This document shows positions 24,222 through 33,395 of a stretch of 43,614 nt of DNA, piece after piece. The notes below the pieces were generated by a model. The model worked only from the letters and a program-made list of their open reading frames with translations. It had not been told where the DNA came from and searched no databases. The position numbers and the translations under genes are program-made. The number at the start of each line of letters is the position of its first letter. The first letter of the stretch is position 1. Source of the stretch: Propionibacteriaceae bacterium (GTDB lineage Bacteria > Actinomycetota > Actinomycetes > Propionibacteriales > Propionibacteriaceae); assembly GCA_031266665.1 (NCBI GenBank), contig JAISAO010000058.1:1-43614 (forward strand), given 5' to 3'.

Positions 24222-26201
24222 GTGCGAGTCGAGGTCAGTGGTCAATCACGCCAGGTGGAGCCGGGGACGACGGGGCTCGACCTATTCGCCGACGACCCGA
24301 ACGTCGTCGCCCTGACGCTCGACGGCCAGGCCAGCGACCTGGCGACTCCCCTGTCAGAGGGCCAAGTCGTGGCCCCGATCGTCAACACCTCGGCCGCCGG
24401 CCTGGCCATCTTGCGCCACTCCACCGCCCACGTCATGGCCCAGGCCGTCCAAGGCTTACGGCCCGAGGCCAAGCTCGGCATCGGCCCGCCGGTCGAGGAT
24501 GGCTTCTACTACGACTTCGACGTCGCCCAGCCCTTCTCCCCGGATGACCTCAAGGTCTTGGAGAAGGCCATGCGTCGGATTGTCCAAGAGCGCCAGCGTT
24601 TCGTCCGTCGTGTCGTCAGCCAGGACCAGGCCCTGGCCGAGTTGGCCGACGAGCCCTACAAGTTGGAACTAGTGTCGCTCAAGGGCGGCGCCCGGGACGA
24701 CGACGGCTCGGCCGTCGAGGTCGGCGGCGACCAGTTGACCATCTACGACAATGTCCGCCGGGACGGCCAGGTGGCCTGGAAGGACCTCTGCCGGGGTCCC
24801 CATGTGCCCCACACCGGCTACCTCAAGGCCTTCGCCCTGCTGCGCGGCTCGGCCGCCTATTGGCGCGGCGACCAGCGCAACGCCTCCCTGCAGCGCCTCT
24901 ACGGCACGGCCTGGGCCACCCCGGACGACCTGGCGGCCTACCGCCTGCGCCTGGTGGAGGCGGCCAAGCGGGATCACCGCAAACTCGGGGCCGAGCTCGA
25001 CTTGTTCAGCTTCGCGGACGAGCTGGGGCCGGGCCTGCCCCTGTTCCACCCCAAGGGCGGCGTGGTCAAGCGGGTGCTGGAGGACTACATCCGCCAGCGC
25101 CACATCGAGGAGGGCTTCCTCTACGTCGGCACCCCCCACGTCGCCAAGGAGGGTCTGTTCCACACCTCGGGCCACCTGCCCTATTACGAGGACACCATGT
25201 TCCCGGCCCTGGTCTACCACGACGACCAGGGCCAGCCGCTGGAGCCGCGCTACTTCCTCAAGGCCATGAACTGCCCCATGCACAACCTCATCTTCAAGTC
25301 CCGGGGCCGCAGCTACCGCGAGCTGCCGTTGCGCCTATTCGAGTTCGGCACGGTCTACCGCGACGAGCGCTCCGGCGTCCTGCAGGGCCTGACCCGGGTG
25401 CGCGCCCTGACCCAGGACGACTCCCACTCCTACGTCATGGCCTCCCAGGCGGCGGCCGAGGTCGACCACCTGTTGGGTTTCATCACCTCGCTGTTGGACG
25501 ACTTCGGCCTGAACGACTACTACCTGGAGCTGTCCACCCGCGACGACTCGCCGGCCAAGGCGGACAAGTTCATCGGCAGCCAGCAGGAGTGGGACGAGGC
25601 CACGGCCGTGCTGGAACAGGTCGCCCGCCGCTCCGGCCTGGAGCTGACGCCGGACCCGGGCGGGGCGGCCTTCTACGGCCCCAAGATCTCGGTCCAGGCC
25701 CGGGACGCCATCGGCCGCACCTGGCAGATGTCGACCATCCAGTACGACTTCAACCAGCCGGCCCGCTTCAACCTGCGCTACACCGCCCCCGACGGCTCGC
25801 CCCAGCAGCCGGTCATGATCCACTCGGCCAAGTTCGGCTCCATCGAGCGTTTCATCGCCTTGCTGATAGAGCACTACGGCGGCGCCTTCCCGACTTGGCT
25901 GGCCCCGGTCCAAGCCGTCGGCGTGCCCGTCTCCTTGGACCACCTGCCCTATCTGGAGCGGGTGGCGGCCGAGCTGCGGGCGGCCGGTATCAGGGTCGAG
26001 GTCGACGCCGGCGACGAGCGCATGCAGAAGAAGATCCGCCACGCCCAGACCCAGAAGGTGCCCTACATGCTGATCGCCGGCCAGGCCGACGCCGACGCCG
26101 GCGCCATCTCCTTGCGCCTGCGCGACGGCTCCCAGCACAACGGTCTGCCCGTGGCCCAGGCCATCGCCGAGATCACGGCCGCCATCCGGGAACGACGGTG
26201 A
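24222..26201 (+). CDS. thrS: Threonyl-tRNA synthetase
   Basis: Charges tRNA-Thr. The GTG at 24222 is preferred over the GTG at 24195 because it has a GGAAGGGA site and begins at the TGS domain; it gives 659 residues. Domains: TGS (to ~65), the SAD/editing domain with [13 protein letters not shown] (HxxxH), then the class II core. MNCPMHN supplies the zinc-binding Cys, [17 protein letters not shown] is motif 2, and RALTQDDSH supplies a zinc His. The C-terminal anticodon-binding domain ends in [12 protein letters not shown]. No T-box or other leader was seen. The stop overlaps the HIT gene (GTGA). Confidence 0.97.
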   Translation: MRVEVSGQSRQVEPGTTGLDLFADDPNVVALTLDGQASDLATPLSEGQVVAPIVNTSAAGLAILRHSTAHVMAQAVQGLRPEAKLGIGPPVEDGFYYDFDVAQPFSPDDLKVLEKAMRRIVQERQRFVRRVVSQDQALAELADEPYKLELVSLKGGARDDDGSAVEVGGDQLTIYDNVRRDGQVAWKDLCRGPHVPHTGYLKAFALLRGSAAYWRGDQRNASLQRLYGTAWATPDDLAAYRLRLVEAAKRDHRKLGAELDLFSFADELGPGLPLFHPKGGVVKRVLEDYIRQRHIEEGFLYVGTPHVAKEGLFHTSGHLPYYEDTMFPALVYHDDQGQPLEPRYFLKAMNCPMHNLIFKSRGRSYRELPLRLFEFGTVYRDERSGVLQGLTRVRALTQDDSHSYVMASQAAAEVDHLLGFITSLLDDFGLNDYYLELSTRDDSPAKADKFIGSQQEWDEATAVLEQVARRSGLELTPDPGGAAFYGPKISVQARDAIGRTWQMSTIQYDFNQPARFNLRYTAPDGSPQQPVMIHSAKFGSIERFIALLIEHYGGAFPTWLAPVQAVGVPVSLDHLPYLERVAAELRAAGIRVEVDAGDERMQKKIRHAQTQKVPYMLIAGQADADAGAISLRLRDGSQHNGLPVAQAIAEITAAIRERR

Positions 26202-26791
26202 CAGCGGCGCCGGTCGCGGGCCCCGAGCCGGGCCGGCCGGCCACTGAGGCCGACCCGCCGCTGGCGGCCTACCCGGGGACGCCGGACGGCTTCCAGCGCC
26301 TGTGGACGCCGCACCGCCAGGTCTACATCGCCCGCCAGGCCGGCCGCCCAGCTGACGACTGCGTCTTCTGCCTGGCCCCCAAGGTGTCGGCGGACGACAA
26401 CCTGGTCGTCCATCTGGGCGAGCTGGCCTACGTCGTGCTCAACCTCTACCCCTACAACTCCGGCCACCTGTTGGTCTGCCCCTACCGCCACCTGGCCGCC
26501 TACACCGACCTGACCGATCTAGAGACCGTAGAGTTGGCCCGGCTGACCCAACAGGCCATGCGGACGCTGACGGCCTACTGCCACCCTCAGGGCTTCAACC
26601 TCGGCCTCAACCAGGGCTCGATCGCCGGGGCCGGCATCGCCGGGCACCTGCACCAGCACATCGTCCCCCGCTGGGGCGGCGACGCCAATTTCTTCCCCAT
26701 TGTGGCCCAGACCCGGGCCCTGCCCCAGTTGCTGGGCCAGACCCGGGACGGCCTGCGGACGCTGTGGCCCAACGCCAAATCGGCGCTCTGA
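26198..26791 (+). CDS. HIT-family nucleotide hydrolase/phosphorylase
   Basis: 197 residues. The GTG at 26198 overlaps the thrS stop (GTGA), so they are co-translated. Residues 1-40 are Pro/Ala-rich, then CVFC (C55, C58), [12 protein letters not shown], and the signature G-H150-L-H152-Q-H154-I-V-P-R-W. This fits the actinobacterial AP4A phosphorylase-like HIT proteins found downstream of thrS. The catalytic His is H152 or H154 of the HxHxH triad. The downstream gene of this cluster in other genomes (pgsA) is absent here; a terminator follows. Confidence 0.9.
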   Translation: MTAAPVAGPEPGRPATEADPPLAAYPGTPDGFQRLWTPHRQVYIARQAGRPADDCVFCLAPKVSADDNLVVHLGELAYVVLNLYPYNSGHLLVCPYRHLAAYTDLTDLETVELARLTQQAMRTLTAYCHPQGFNLGLNQGSIAGAGIAGHLHQHIVPRWGGDANFFPIVAQTRALPQLLGQTRDGLRTLWPNAKSAL

Positions 26792-26835
26792 GCCGCCGGG
26801 CCTCCGACCGCCCGCCAGCCTCCGACCGCCGCCGT

Positions 26836-26856
26836 CGGCCGGCCCCGGGCCGGCCG
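26836..26856 (+). terminator. Hairpin terminator of the thrS-HIT operon
   Basis: A 9-bp stem (cggccggcc/ggccggccg, 26836-26844 with 26848-26856) closes a 3-nt loop, followed by ggggtta. It lies between the HIT stop and the FHA gene. Confidence 0.5.
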
Positions 26857-26874
26857 GGGTTATGGCGCCGATAC

Positions 26875-26902
26875 CTGACGCCGTTGGCTTTGGCCCTAAA
26901 CT
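26875..26902 (+). promoter_or_regulatory. Candidate sigma-70-type promoter for the FHA-MerR operon
   Basis: -35 ctgacg (26875-26880), 16-nt spacer, -10 taaact (26897-26902). This places a start near 26909 and a ~30-nt leader containing GGAAAGGA before the FHA ATG at 26939. Confidence 0.55.
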
Positions 26903-26938
26903 GGGCCTCGTTGTCCCAGCCCGTGGGAAAGGACGGCT

Positions 26939-27424
26939 ATGAAGTGCCCGGCCTGTGGTCGCGTTGTCAGCGACCCTGTGAACTACTGCCCGTTCTGCGG
27001 CGCCCGCCTGCAGCCCAGCCAGGAGTTCACCGCCGTCATGGCCCCGGTGGAGGAGCCGACCCTGACCGACGAGTTGACCCCGGACCAAATCCGCGCCATC
27101 GAGGCCCTGCCCAGCGACTCGGCCCTGCTGGTGGTCGTCCGGGGCCCGGATAGCGGCGCCCGCTATTTGTTGCGCGAGGAACAGGTCATCGCCGGCCGCC
27201 ACCCTGACAATGTGGTTTTCTTAGACGACGTCACGGTGTCACGCCATCACGCCATCTTCACCCGAGCCCAGGACCATTGGACCGTGGCCGACGCCGCCAG
27301 CCTCAACGGCACTTATGTCAACCGGACGCTGATCAGCACGCCGGTCAGGCTGCGCGTCGGCGACGAGGTTCAGATCGGCAAGTTCCGACTGATGTTCTTC
27401 AGCGGCGCCCTGGGGAATCGTTGA
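26939..27424 (+). CDS. Zinc-ribbon FHA-domain protein (GarA/OdhI-like position)
   Basis: 161 residues. The N-terminal zinc ribbon has C3-x-x-C6 and C17-x-x-C20. The middle is acidic (VEEPTLTDELTPDQ). The C-terminal FHA domain has GR87H, SRHH (101-104) and SLNG (N123), the phosphothreonine-binding residues. In mycobacteria GarA, an FHA protein acting on glutamate/2-oxoglutarate metabolism, precedes MerR regulators in the same way, so this is probably a GarA-like switch. The usual N-terminal TxxT phospho-site of GarA is not obvious, and the zinc ribbon is an added feature. Overlaps the MerR start by 1 nt (TGATG). Confidence 0.85.
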   Translation: MKCPACGRVVSDPVNYCPFCGARLQPSQEFTAVMAPVEEPTLTDELTPDQIRAIEALPSDSALLVVVRGPDSGARYLLREEQVIAGRHPDNVVFLDDVTVSRHHAIFTRAQDHWTVADAASLNGTYVNRTLISTPVRLRVGDEVQIGKFRLMFFSGALGNR

Positions 27425-28107
27425 TGGCCCAGACCCATCGCAGCATCGGCCAGGTCTTGGCGGCCGTCAAATCGGACTACCCCGACATCTCGATCTCCAA
27501 GATCCGCTACCTGGAGTCCGAGGGCTTGTTGTTCCCGGAGCGCGCCCCCTCCGGCTATCGGCGCTACAGCCAGGCCGACATCGAACGCTTGCGCTACATC
27601 CTGTCGGCCCAGAAGAACCATTACCTGCCGCTCAAGGTCATCCGCCAGCACCTCGAACTGATCGACCGCGGCCTCGACCCGCCGGCCGTCGCGCCGGCCG
27701 AGACCGAGCCGCCCCCCCCGCCACCGCCGGCCGCCGGCGGGCCTCCGCCCCCCAGACGGCCCATCAAGTTGTCCCGGGCCCAGTTGCTGGCCAGTTCCGG
27801 GCTGCCCGAGTCGACCCTGGTGGAGTTGGAGCGCCAACAAGTCGTCCGCCCCCGCCGGGGCACGGCTTTCTACGGCTGGGAGGCCCTGACCATCGCCACC
27901 GTGGCCCAGAAGCTGGGCCCCTTCGGCCTCGACGCCCGTCATCTGCGGGTGGTCAAGCAGGCGGCCGACAACGAGGTCGCCCTGGTCAACCAGGTGGTGG
28001 TGTCCTACAACCGGCGGCGCGACAGCGCCCGGCGGGCCTCCATCGACGTGGCCGAACTCATCCTGCACGCCCACGCCGCCCTCATCCAGGTGGCTCTGGA
28101 CCGCTAG
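27424..28107 (+). CDS. MerR-family regulator (first of two)
   Basis: 227 residues; the ATG at 27424 shares one base with the FHA stop. The N-terminal winged helix (SIGQVLAAVKSDYPDISISKIRYLESEGLLFP, YRRYSQADIERLRYI) is clear. A Pro-rich linker (six consecutive Pro) separates it from a second domain, which has a SSGLPESTLVELERQQVV motif and a C-terminal helix bundle instead of a metal-binding loop. It corresponds in position to the mycobacterial regulator after GarA. The inducer is unknown. Confidence 0.88.
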   Translation: MAQTHRSIGQVLAAVKSDYPDISISKIRYLESEGLLFPERAPSGYRRYSQADIERLRYILSAQKNHYLPLKVIRQHLELIDRGLDPPAVAPAETEPPPPPPPAAGGPPPPRRPIKLSRAQLLASSGLPESTLVELERQQVVRPRRGTAFYGWEALTIATVAQKLGPFGLDARHLRVVKQAADNEVALVNQVVVSYNRRRDSARRASIDVAELILHAHAALIQVALDR

Positions 28108-28207
28108 TGTCGGGTGGGGGAGGTTTTCGACCGCTTGACTGGCGGACGGTCTTACCCGGCCGCCAGGTTCAAGCCCGGCTCCAGACTGACACGCCGCCGC
28201 CGCCGGT

Positions 28208-28250
28208 CAAAGTGCCACCCGGTTGATCGGCCGGCGGACTTTGCTAGCGT
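28208..28250 (+). promoter_or_regulatory. Candidate promoter and possible operator for the second MerR gene
   Basis: -35 ttgatc (28223-28228), 16-nt spacer, -10 tagcgt (28245-28250). A perfect inverted pair caaagt (28208-28213) / actttg (28238-28243) overlaps it and could be an autoregulatory site. It supports the ATG at 28309 as start rather than the upstream GTG at 28114. Confidence 0.45.
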
Positions 28251-28308
28251 TCAACCCGTCCAACCGCCGGCGCCCCGCGCGCCGACCGAAGAGAAAGCGT
28301 TGCCAGCC

Positions 28309-28860
28309 ATGGCCTCTGCGACCGGTCCCGGCCCCTGGCAGGACACCTTGTTCGAGGGCGATTTCGCGCCCGTGCCGGCCGACTTGGGCTATCGCGGGCC
28401 GGTGGCCTGTCAGGCGGCCGGCATCACCTACCGCCAGCTCGACTATTGGGCCCGGACCGACTTGGTGGTGCCAGAGATCCGTGACGCCGCCGGCTCCGGC
28501 AGCCAACGGCTGTACAGCTTCCGCGACCTGCTGTTGCTGCGGGTCGTCCGCCGTCTGCTCGACGCCGGCATCGCCTTGCACCAGATTCGGATCGCCGTCG
28601 ACCACCTGCGCGCCCGGGGGGTGGCCGACCTGACCCAGGTGACACTGCTGTCCGACGGCGCCTCGGTCTACGAATGCACCTCGGACAACGAGATCATCGA
28701 CTTGGTGAAGGGCGGCCAGGCCATGTTCGCCCTGGCCCTGGGCTCGGTCTGGCAGGACATCGAAGGCACTCTGACCCGGCTGCCGGCCCACCGGGCCGAC
28801 CAGGAGACCTCCTGGACCGACGAGTTGGCGGCCCGCCGCCGGGCCAAGCGCAGCGCCTGA
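28309..28860 (+). CDS. MerR-family regulator (second)
   Basis: 183 residues from the ATG at 28309. The frame extends to 28114, but a promoter lies inside that extension. The DNA-binding domain is GYRGPVACQAAGITYRQLDYWARTDLVVPEIRDAAGSGSQRLYSFRDLLLLRVVRRLLDAG with the HTH and wing, followed by a long IRIAVDHLRAR helix and an effector-like domain (SDGASVYECTSDNEIIDLVKGGQAMFALALGSVWQDIE). It matches the second MerR of the garA-merR-(DUF151)-merR arrangement, but no DUF151 gene is present here. The target is unknown. Confidence 0.88.
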   Translation: MASATGPGPWQDTLFEGDFAPVPADLGYRGPVACQAAGITYRQLDYWARTDLVVPEIRDAAGSGSQRLYSFRDLLLLRVVRRLLDAGIALHQIRIAVDHLRARGVADLTQVTLLSDGASVYECTSDNEIIDLVKGGQAMFALALGSVWQDIEGTLTRLPAHRADQETSWTDELAARRRAKRSA

Positions 28861-28888
28861 GGGCTCAGCCGCCACCAGTCGCCACCAG

Positions 28889-28942
28889 TTGTCATCCCAG
28901 ACTTGATCCGGGATCTGGCCAGCCCGCCGGAGCACGGCGGGG
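28889..28942. repeat. Palindromic intergenic repeat plus hairpin (convergent gene boundary)
   Basis: The 3' boundary between the MerR gene and the minus-strand pfk contains a REP-like element with gtcatcccagacttgatccg, close to a repeat common in unrelated bacteria. It includes the palindrome gatccgggatc (28905-28915). A 7-bp hairpin (cccgccg/cggcggg, 28923-28941) follows, probably a bidirectional terminator. Confidence 0.6.
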
Positions 28943-28962
28943 GAGGACGCCGCGTGGGGCGG

Positions 28963-30162
28963 TCAGCCGGCTTGGCCGATGTCTGCCAGCAGTTCCTGAT
29001 ACCACGCCTGGGACAGGTCGAAAGGTTTGTGGCCGGCGATGCGGGGGAACTCGATGACACGCAAGACGTCGCCCGCGTCCTCGTCTTGGCCCACCACCCC
29101 CGGGACGCCGTCCAGGGCCGAGTCCACCGCCAGGATCGCCATTTGGGCGATCAGGTCGCGGTCGAAGGCGTTGGCCGGGGCCGAGCGGGAGAAGTAGCCC
29201 GATTTCTGGACCAGGACCTTCTTGGCCCCGATGAGATCGGCGAAGTGGCGGGCGAACCATTGGCCGGGGTTGATCTTGTCCAGTTGGACGTGGCCGAAGG
29301 CGTCGCGCGGCACCGCTTGGCCCGAGGCCTCCAACTCGGCCACGATGGTGGGCACCCCGGCCCCCTCGGACAAGAAGATGTTGACGCAGCCCTGCCGCGC
29401 CATGACGGCGGACAGGCGCTCGGCCTCGCCCGCCAGATCGAAGGGGCTCTCCGGCACGAAGACGCCGTGGACGTCCCAGGCGTTAAGAGACAGCCCGATA
29501 TCGGGCAGCCATTGTTGGGTCACCAGCCAGCGGCGGTACTTGGCCGCCGCCGCCGCCGTCAGCCAACCGCAGCCCCGGCCCATGACCTCGTGGACGAGCA
29601 GGGTGTGGGGGGCGGCGTTGTGCTCGGCCATGACGTGGCGGGCGAACCAGGCCGCCTGCTCGGCCGCCGTGTCCGCCCCCAGCGACTGGCGCACCGGCAC
29701 GATGTCGTTGTCGATCGTCTTGGGCAGGCCGACCACCGTCAAGTCGTAGTTGTGCTGGGCCAAGAATTGGGCCAGGTCGGCCGCCGTGGTGTTGGTGTCG
29801 TCGCCGCCGATGGTGTGCAGGATGTCGACCCCGTCGATCTCCAACCGGGCGGCCGCCAGGTCGAGGGCGTCGACCCCCTCGGCGATCAGGCCGCGTTTGA
29901 CCAGATCGGCCGTGTTGGTCAGCTTGACCCGGGAGTTGCCGATGGGGGAGCCGCCGAAGGCCGACAGGCGGTGGGCCTGTTGGCGCACCGCCGGGGTCAC
30001 CAGCGCGTATTCGCCCTTGAGCAGGCCCTCGTAGCCGTGGCGGTAGCAGATCAGCTCCCATTCGGGGGCGATCTGGTCGTAGCGGGCGATCAGGGCGCCG
30101 ATGGCGCTGGACAGACAGGGGGCGAACCCGCCCGCCGTCAGAATGGCGACTCGTTGGACCAT
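28963..30162 (-). CDS. Pyrophosphate-dependent 6-phosphofructokinase
   Basis: 399 residues, with a strong GAGGAGGGG site before the ATG at 30162. Interconverts fructose-6-P and fructose-1,6-bisphosphate using PPi. GG-D121-D122-T123 (in place of the ATP-type GGDGS) and K148 in PKTIDND are the markers of PPi dependence. MGRGCGWL and LSEGAGVP are other conserved blocks. It is transcribed away from malE and shares a 245-bp divergent upstream region with the maltose importer, so sugar regulation of both is possible. Confidence 0.93.
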   Translation of the reverse strand: MVQRVAILTAGGFAPCLSSAIGALIARYDQIAPEWELICYRHGYEGLLKGEYALVTPAVRQQAHRLSAFGGSPIGNSRVKLTNTADLVKRGLIAEGVDALDLAAARLEIDGVDILHTIGGDDTNTTAADLAQFLAQHNYDLTVVGLPKTIDNDIVPVRQSLGADTAAEQAAWFARHVMAEHNAAPHTLLVHEVMGRGCGWLTAAAAAKYRRWLVTQQWLPDIGLSLNAWDVHGVFVPESPFDLAGEAERLSAVMARQGCVNIFLSEGAGVPTIVAELEASGQAVPRDAFGHVQLDKINPGQWFARHFADLIGAKKVLVQKSGYFSRSAPANAFDRDLIAQMAILAVDSALDGVPGVVGQDEDAGDVLRVIEFPRIAGHKPFDLSQAWYQELLADIGQAG

Positions 30163-30289
30163 GTCCGGCCCCCTCCTCGTTATCGGGCTGTCGGCCCCAG
30201 GCCGGAGCGTGGCCGGAACCCAGTTGATCGTAATCCATCGGCCGGCGGCCGGGCTGAGAGCCGGGCCGGCGGAGGGCGTCGAGACAACG

Positions 30290-30330
30290 AGACCAATTTG
30301 TTATCTCTAGAGCAGTGCTATTTCTCAGAC
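30290..30330 (+). promoter_or_regulatory. AT-rich regulatory segment upstream of malE
   Basis: An AT-rich island (caatttgttatctctag then gtgctatttc) in otherwise GC-rich DNA lies between pfk and malE. Poorly spaced -10-like (ctattt) and -35-like (ttgtta) hexamers occur. It probably holds the malE promoter and a sugar-repressor site; an exact operator was not recognised. Confidence 0.4.
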
Positions 30331-30354
30331 GGCGCTCTAGGGTACGGGATGAGC

Positions 30355-30372
30355 CCCCGGCCTTCGCCGGGG
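30355..30372 (+). promoter_or_regulatory. GC-rich hairpin in the malE leader
   Basis: A 7-bp stem (ccccggc/gccgggg) with a CTTC loop ends 18 nt before the malE AAGGAGGA site. It may stabilise or attenuate the transcript. Confidence 0.45.
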
Positions 30373-30407
30373 ACCACCCGGCATCTCCCCAAGGAGGATT
30401 TATTCAG

Positions 30408-31670
30408 ATGCGCAAAATGATCGCACTCTTCGGTGCGGCCCTCATGGCCCTCTCCGTCTTGGCGGGCTGTGGCAGCGACACGCCGCCCGAGACCACCACT
30501 ACCGACGAGCCCAGCGCCGATGACACGACTGGCGCCACCACCCGGGCCGACGCCGACCTGGTGATCTGGTCCGACGCCAACCGCTCCAAGGCCTTGGAGG
30601 CCTCGCTCAAGACCTGGGCCGACGAGCAGGGCATCACCGCCGCCATCCAGATCGTGGACGAGCTGCAGAACATGTTCGTCACCGCCAACGAGGCCGGCAA
30701 CGGCCCCGACCTGGTCATAGGAGCCAACGACTGGACCGGTAACCTGGTCCAGAACTCGTCCATCGTGCCGGTCCAGATCTCGGAGGACGGGCTGAATCCG
30801 GCGGCGGTCGACTCCGTCACCTACCAGGGCCAGGTCTACGGCGCGCCCTACGCCCTGGAGACCCTGGGCCTGTACTCCAACCCCAAGTTCACGGCTGAGT
30901 CCGCCCCGGCCACCATCGAGGCCATGGTGGCGGCGGCCGCCGCCGGCGGCACGGAGGGCGCGGCCGAGAACCCGCTCTGCCTGCAGGTCGGGACCGACGG
31001 TGACGCCTACCACATGCAACCGCTCTACACCTCGGCCGGCGGCTACATCTTCGGCACCAACACCGATGGCACCTACAACCCCGACGACGTCGGCGTGGGC
31101 CAGGCCGGCTCGCTGGTGGCGGCCCAGAAGATCGGCGCCCTGGGGGCGGACGGCGTGCTCAAAACCTCGATCGACAGCACCAATTCGATCTCGCTGTTCG
31201 CCGAGGGCAAGTGCGCCTACCTGGTCTCGGGGCCGTGGGCACTGCAGACCCTGCAGCCGGCCAACATGGAGTTCGGCCTCGGCTCCATCCCCGGCTTTGA
31301 GGGTCTGAACCCGGCCCAGCCGCCGCTCGGCGTCCAGGCCTTCTTCGTCGCCTCCAAGGCTAAGAACACCGCCTTCGCCCAGCAGTTCGTCAACGACCTG
31401 TTGGCCGACACCACCATCACCCAGGCGATGTATGATTTGGATCCCAGAGTGCCGGTGCAGGATGCTCTGTCCGCCGCCATCGCCACCTCGGATCCGATCA
31501 TGGCTCAGTTCAACGACGTTGCCGCGACGGCCGCCGCCATGCCCTCGATCTCCCAGATGAACGCTGTCTGGGGGCCGTTGGGCAAGGCCCAGGCCGCCAT
31601 CATCGGCGGGGCAGACCCCGACTCGACCATGATCTCGGCCGGTGACGAGATCAAGTCGACCATCGGCTAG
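30408..31670 (+). CDS. malE: Maltose/maltodextrin ABC transporter, substrate-binding lipoprotein
   Basis: 420 residues; the ATG at 30408 has an AAGGAGGA site. N-terminal lipoprotein signal: charged MRK, a hydrophobic run, then lipobox LAGC with lipidated C21. A Thr/Asp-rich linker (to ~50) tethers the periplasmic-type binding lobes. The later WSDANRSKALEASLKTW, GPDLVIGANDWTGNLV and YGAPYALETLGLYSNPK blocks are the MalE/solute-binding family 1 pattern. The open frame to 30315 lacks a ribosome site. The specific sugar is inferred from the malFG and GH13 neighbours. Confidence 0.92.
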   Translation: MRKMIALFGAALMALSVLAGCGSDTPPETTTTDEPSADDTTGATTRADADLVIWSDANRSKALEASLKTWADEQGITAAIQIVDELQNMFVTANEAGNGPDLVIGANDWTGNLVQNSSIVPVQISEDGLNPAAVDSVTYQGQVYGAPYALETLGLYSNPKFTAESAPATIEAMVAAAAAGGTEGAAENPLCLQVGTDGDAYHMQPLYTSAGGYIFGTNTDGTYNPDDVGVGQAGSLVAAQKIGALGADGVLKTSIDSTNSISLFAEGKCAYLVSGPWALQTLQPANMEFGLGSIPGFEGLNPAQPPLGVQAFFVASKAKNTAFAQQFVNDLLADTTITQAMYDLDPRVPVQDALSAAIATSDPIMAQFNDVAATAAAMPSISQMNAVWGPLGKAQAAIIGGADPDSTMISAGDEIKSTIG

Positions 31671-31697
31671 CCGCTAAATCGGCTAGGTATATGATCA

Positions 31698-31769
31698 CCG
31701 TCAGCCGGGGCGAGGACCAGTCCCGCTCCGGCTGACGGGTCTCCCGGACGCCAGCGTCGGCGTCGGGAG
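31698..31769 (+). promoter_or_regulatory. Two tandem strong hairpins between malE and malF
   Basis: Hairpin 1: 11-bp arms 31698-31708 and 31728-31738 (cgtcagccgg core). Hairpin 2: arms 31741-31752 and 31759-31769 with one bulged base. Neither is followed by a T-run, so a terminator is not certain. They are well placed to stabilise the malE mRNA 3' end or partly block readthrough into malFG. Confidence 0.65.
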
Positions 31770-31790
31770 GGAATAGGACTAAGGAACGTT

Positions 31791-33395
31791 ATGACACCAA
31801 CCAAGACCGTGGGCGACGGCGGGCAGGCACCGCCGCGGACGCGTGACACCTCGACGGCCGGCCTGATCGTCAAAATCATCTTCCTGGGGGCGGTGCTGGC
31901 CATCGCCGTCTACGCCGTCCCCCTGCTGATCCACTACAAACTGTGGCTCTGGCTGGTCTTGATTCTGTTGGCCGGCGGGGCCATCTTCTTCATCTACACC
32001 ACCAAGCGCTTCATCCCGGGCAAATACCTCTTCCCAGGCACCCTACTGTTAGTCCTGTTCTTGATCGTGCCCATCATCTTGACGGTGCGCTACTCCTTCA
32101 CCAACCTGGGCGACGGCAGCCGAGGGTCGAAGGAGGACGCCATCGCTAATATCGTGACCGCGTCGGTCCAACAGACCGCCGGCTCGCCGCTCTATAACAT
32201 GGCGGTGGCGGTCGAGAACGGCGACTCGGTGGTCGACGGCCCCTTCATCTTGTTCTTGATTGAGCGGGACGACGCCTCCCAGACCGTCTATTACGGCGGC
32301 GAGGGCGACGAGCTGGCCAGCTACCAAGGAGATGTCGATAAAGCCGACGGGCAGGTGACGGCGGTCGACGGCTACCAGCTATTGACCTCCCTGGAGATCA
32401 ACGCCATCTACACCTCCCTGCAGGAGATGACCGTGAAGGTGGGTGACAACTCCGGCATCAAGGTCAACGGCCCCAAGGCCGCCTTCCAAGGCCAGGCCAC
32501 CGTCACCTACGACGAGGCCAACGACCAGTTGGTCGGCATAGACGGGACGATCTACCCGATCGGCAAGGTCGGTAACTCGGACTACTTCGTCGGGGCCGAC
32601 GGCAAGCCGGCCTTCACCCAGTCCTGGCTGCAAGGGGTCGGGGGCCAGAACTACACCGACTTGTTTAACAACTCCAATATTCGCAGCCAGTTCCTGGGGG
32701 CTTTCGTCTGGACCTTCTTCTTCGCCCTGCTGTCGGTCCTGCTGACCTTCGCCGTCGGTTTCTTCCTGGCTCTGACCTTGAACGACGACCGTATCAAAGG
32801 GAAGAAGCTGTGGCGCTCCTTCCTGCTGCTGCCCTACGCCGTCCCCGGGTTCATCTCGCTGTTGATCTGGCAGAACTTCTGGAACCGCGACTTCGGCATG
32901 ATCAACAACCTGTTCGGCCTTCACGTCGACTGGCTGGGCGATCCCAACCTGGCCAAGTTCGCCATCTTATTCACCCAGCTATGGATGGGCTTCCCCTACA
33001 TGTTCATCGTCTGCACCGGCGCCCTGCAGTCGATCCCGGGCGACGTCAAAGAGGCCGCCCAGATCGACGGCTCGACCGGTTTGAGCACCACCTTCCGCAT
33101 CACCATGCCGCTGCTGCTGATCTCGGTGGCACCACTGCTGGTGGCCAGCTTCGCCTTCAACTTCAACAACTTCAACGCCATCCAGCTGTTGACCAAGGGC
33201 GGACCCTTCCTGCCCGGGCAGTACGCCCGCGGCTCGACCGACATCTTGATCTCGATGATCTACCGCCAGGCTTTCGGCGGCTCCGGCGTCAACCAGGGCT
33301 TCGCCTCGGCCATGTCGGTCATCTTGTTCGTCTTGACCGGCGTCATCGCCGCCATCCAATTCCGCGGCACTAGGAAACTGGAGGAACTCGCATGA
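31791..33395 (+). CDS. malF: Maltose/maltodextrin ABC permease, MalF-type
   Basis: 534 residues; ATG at 31791 with an AAGGA site. N-terminal membrane segments (LIVKIIFLGAVLAIAVYAVPLLI, LWLWLVLILLAGGAIFFIY, LFPGTLLLVLFLIVPIILTVRYSF) are followed by an extended soluble periplasmic loop of ~190 residues (about 110-300) as in E. coli MalF. Later TMs include FVWTFFFALLSVLLTFAVGFFLAL and the EAA loop AAQIDGSTGLSTTFRITMPLLL, which contacts the ATPase subunit. No MalK gene is in the window, so the ATPase must be supplied in trans. The stop overlaps malG (ATGA). Confidence 0.95.
   Translation: MTPTKTVGDGGQAPPRTRDTSTAGLIVKIIFLGAVLAIAVYAVPLLIHYKLWLWLVLILLAGGAIFFIYTTKRFIPGKYLFPGTLLLVLFLIVPIILTVRYSFTNLGDGSRGSKEDAIANIVTASVQQTAGSPLYNMAVAVENGDSVVDGPFILFLIERDDASQTVYYGGEGDELASYQGDVDKADGQVTAVDGYQLLTSLEINAIYTSLQEMTVKVGDNSGIKVNGPKAAFQGQATVTYDEANDQLVGIDGTIYPIGKVGNSDYFVGADGKPAFTQSWLQGVGGQNYTDLFNNSNIRSQFLGAFVWTFFFALLSVLLTFAVGFFLALTLNDDRIKGKKLWRSFLLLPYAVPGFISLLIWQNFWNRDFGMINNLFGLHVDWLGDPNLAKFAILFTQLWMGFPYMFIVCTGALQSIPGDVKEAAQIDGSTGLSTTFRITMPLLLISVAPLLVASFAFNFNNFNAIQLLTKGGPFLPGQYARGSTDILISMIYRQAFGGSGVNQGFASAMSVILFVLTGVIAAIQFRGTRKLEELA

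Noticed and set aside
28903..30420. Long plus-strand open frame opposite the phosphofructokinase gene
   Set aside because: The minus-strand frame has clear PFK motifs and a strong ribosome site; the plus frame is a GC-driven shadow.
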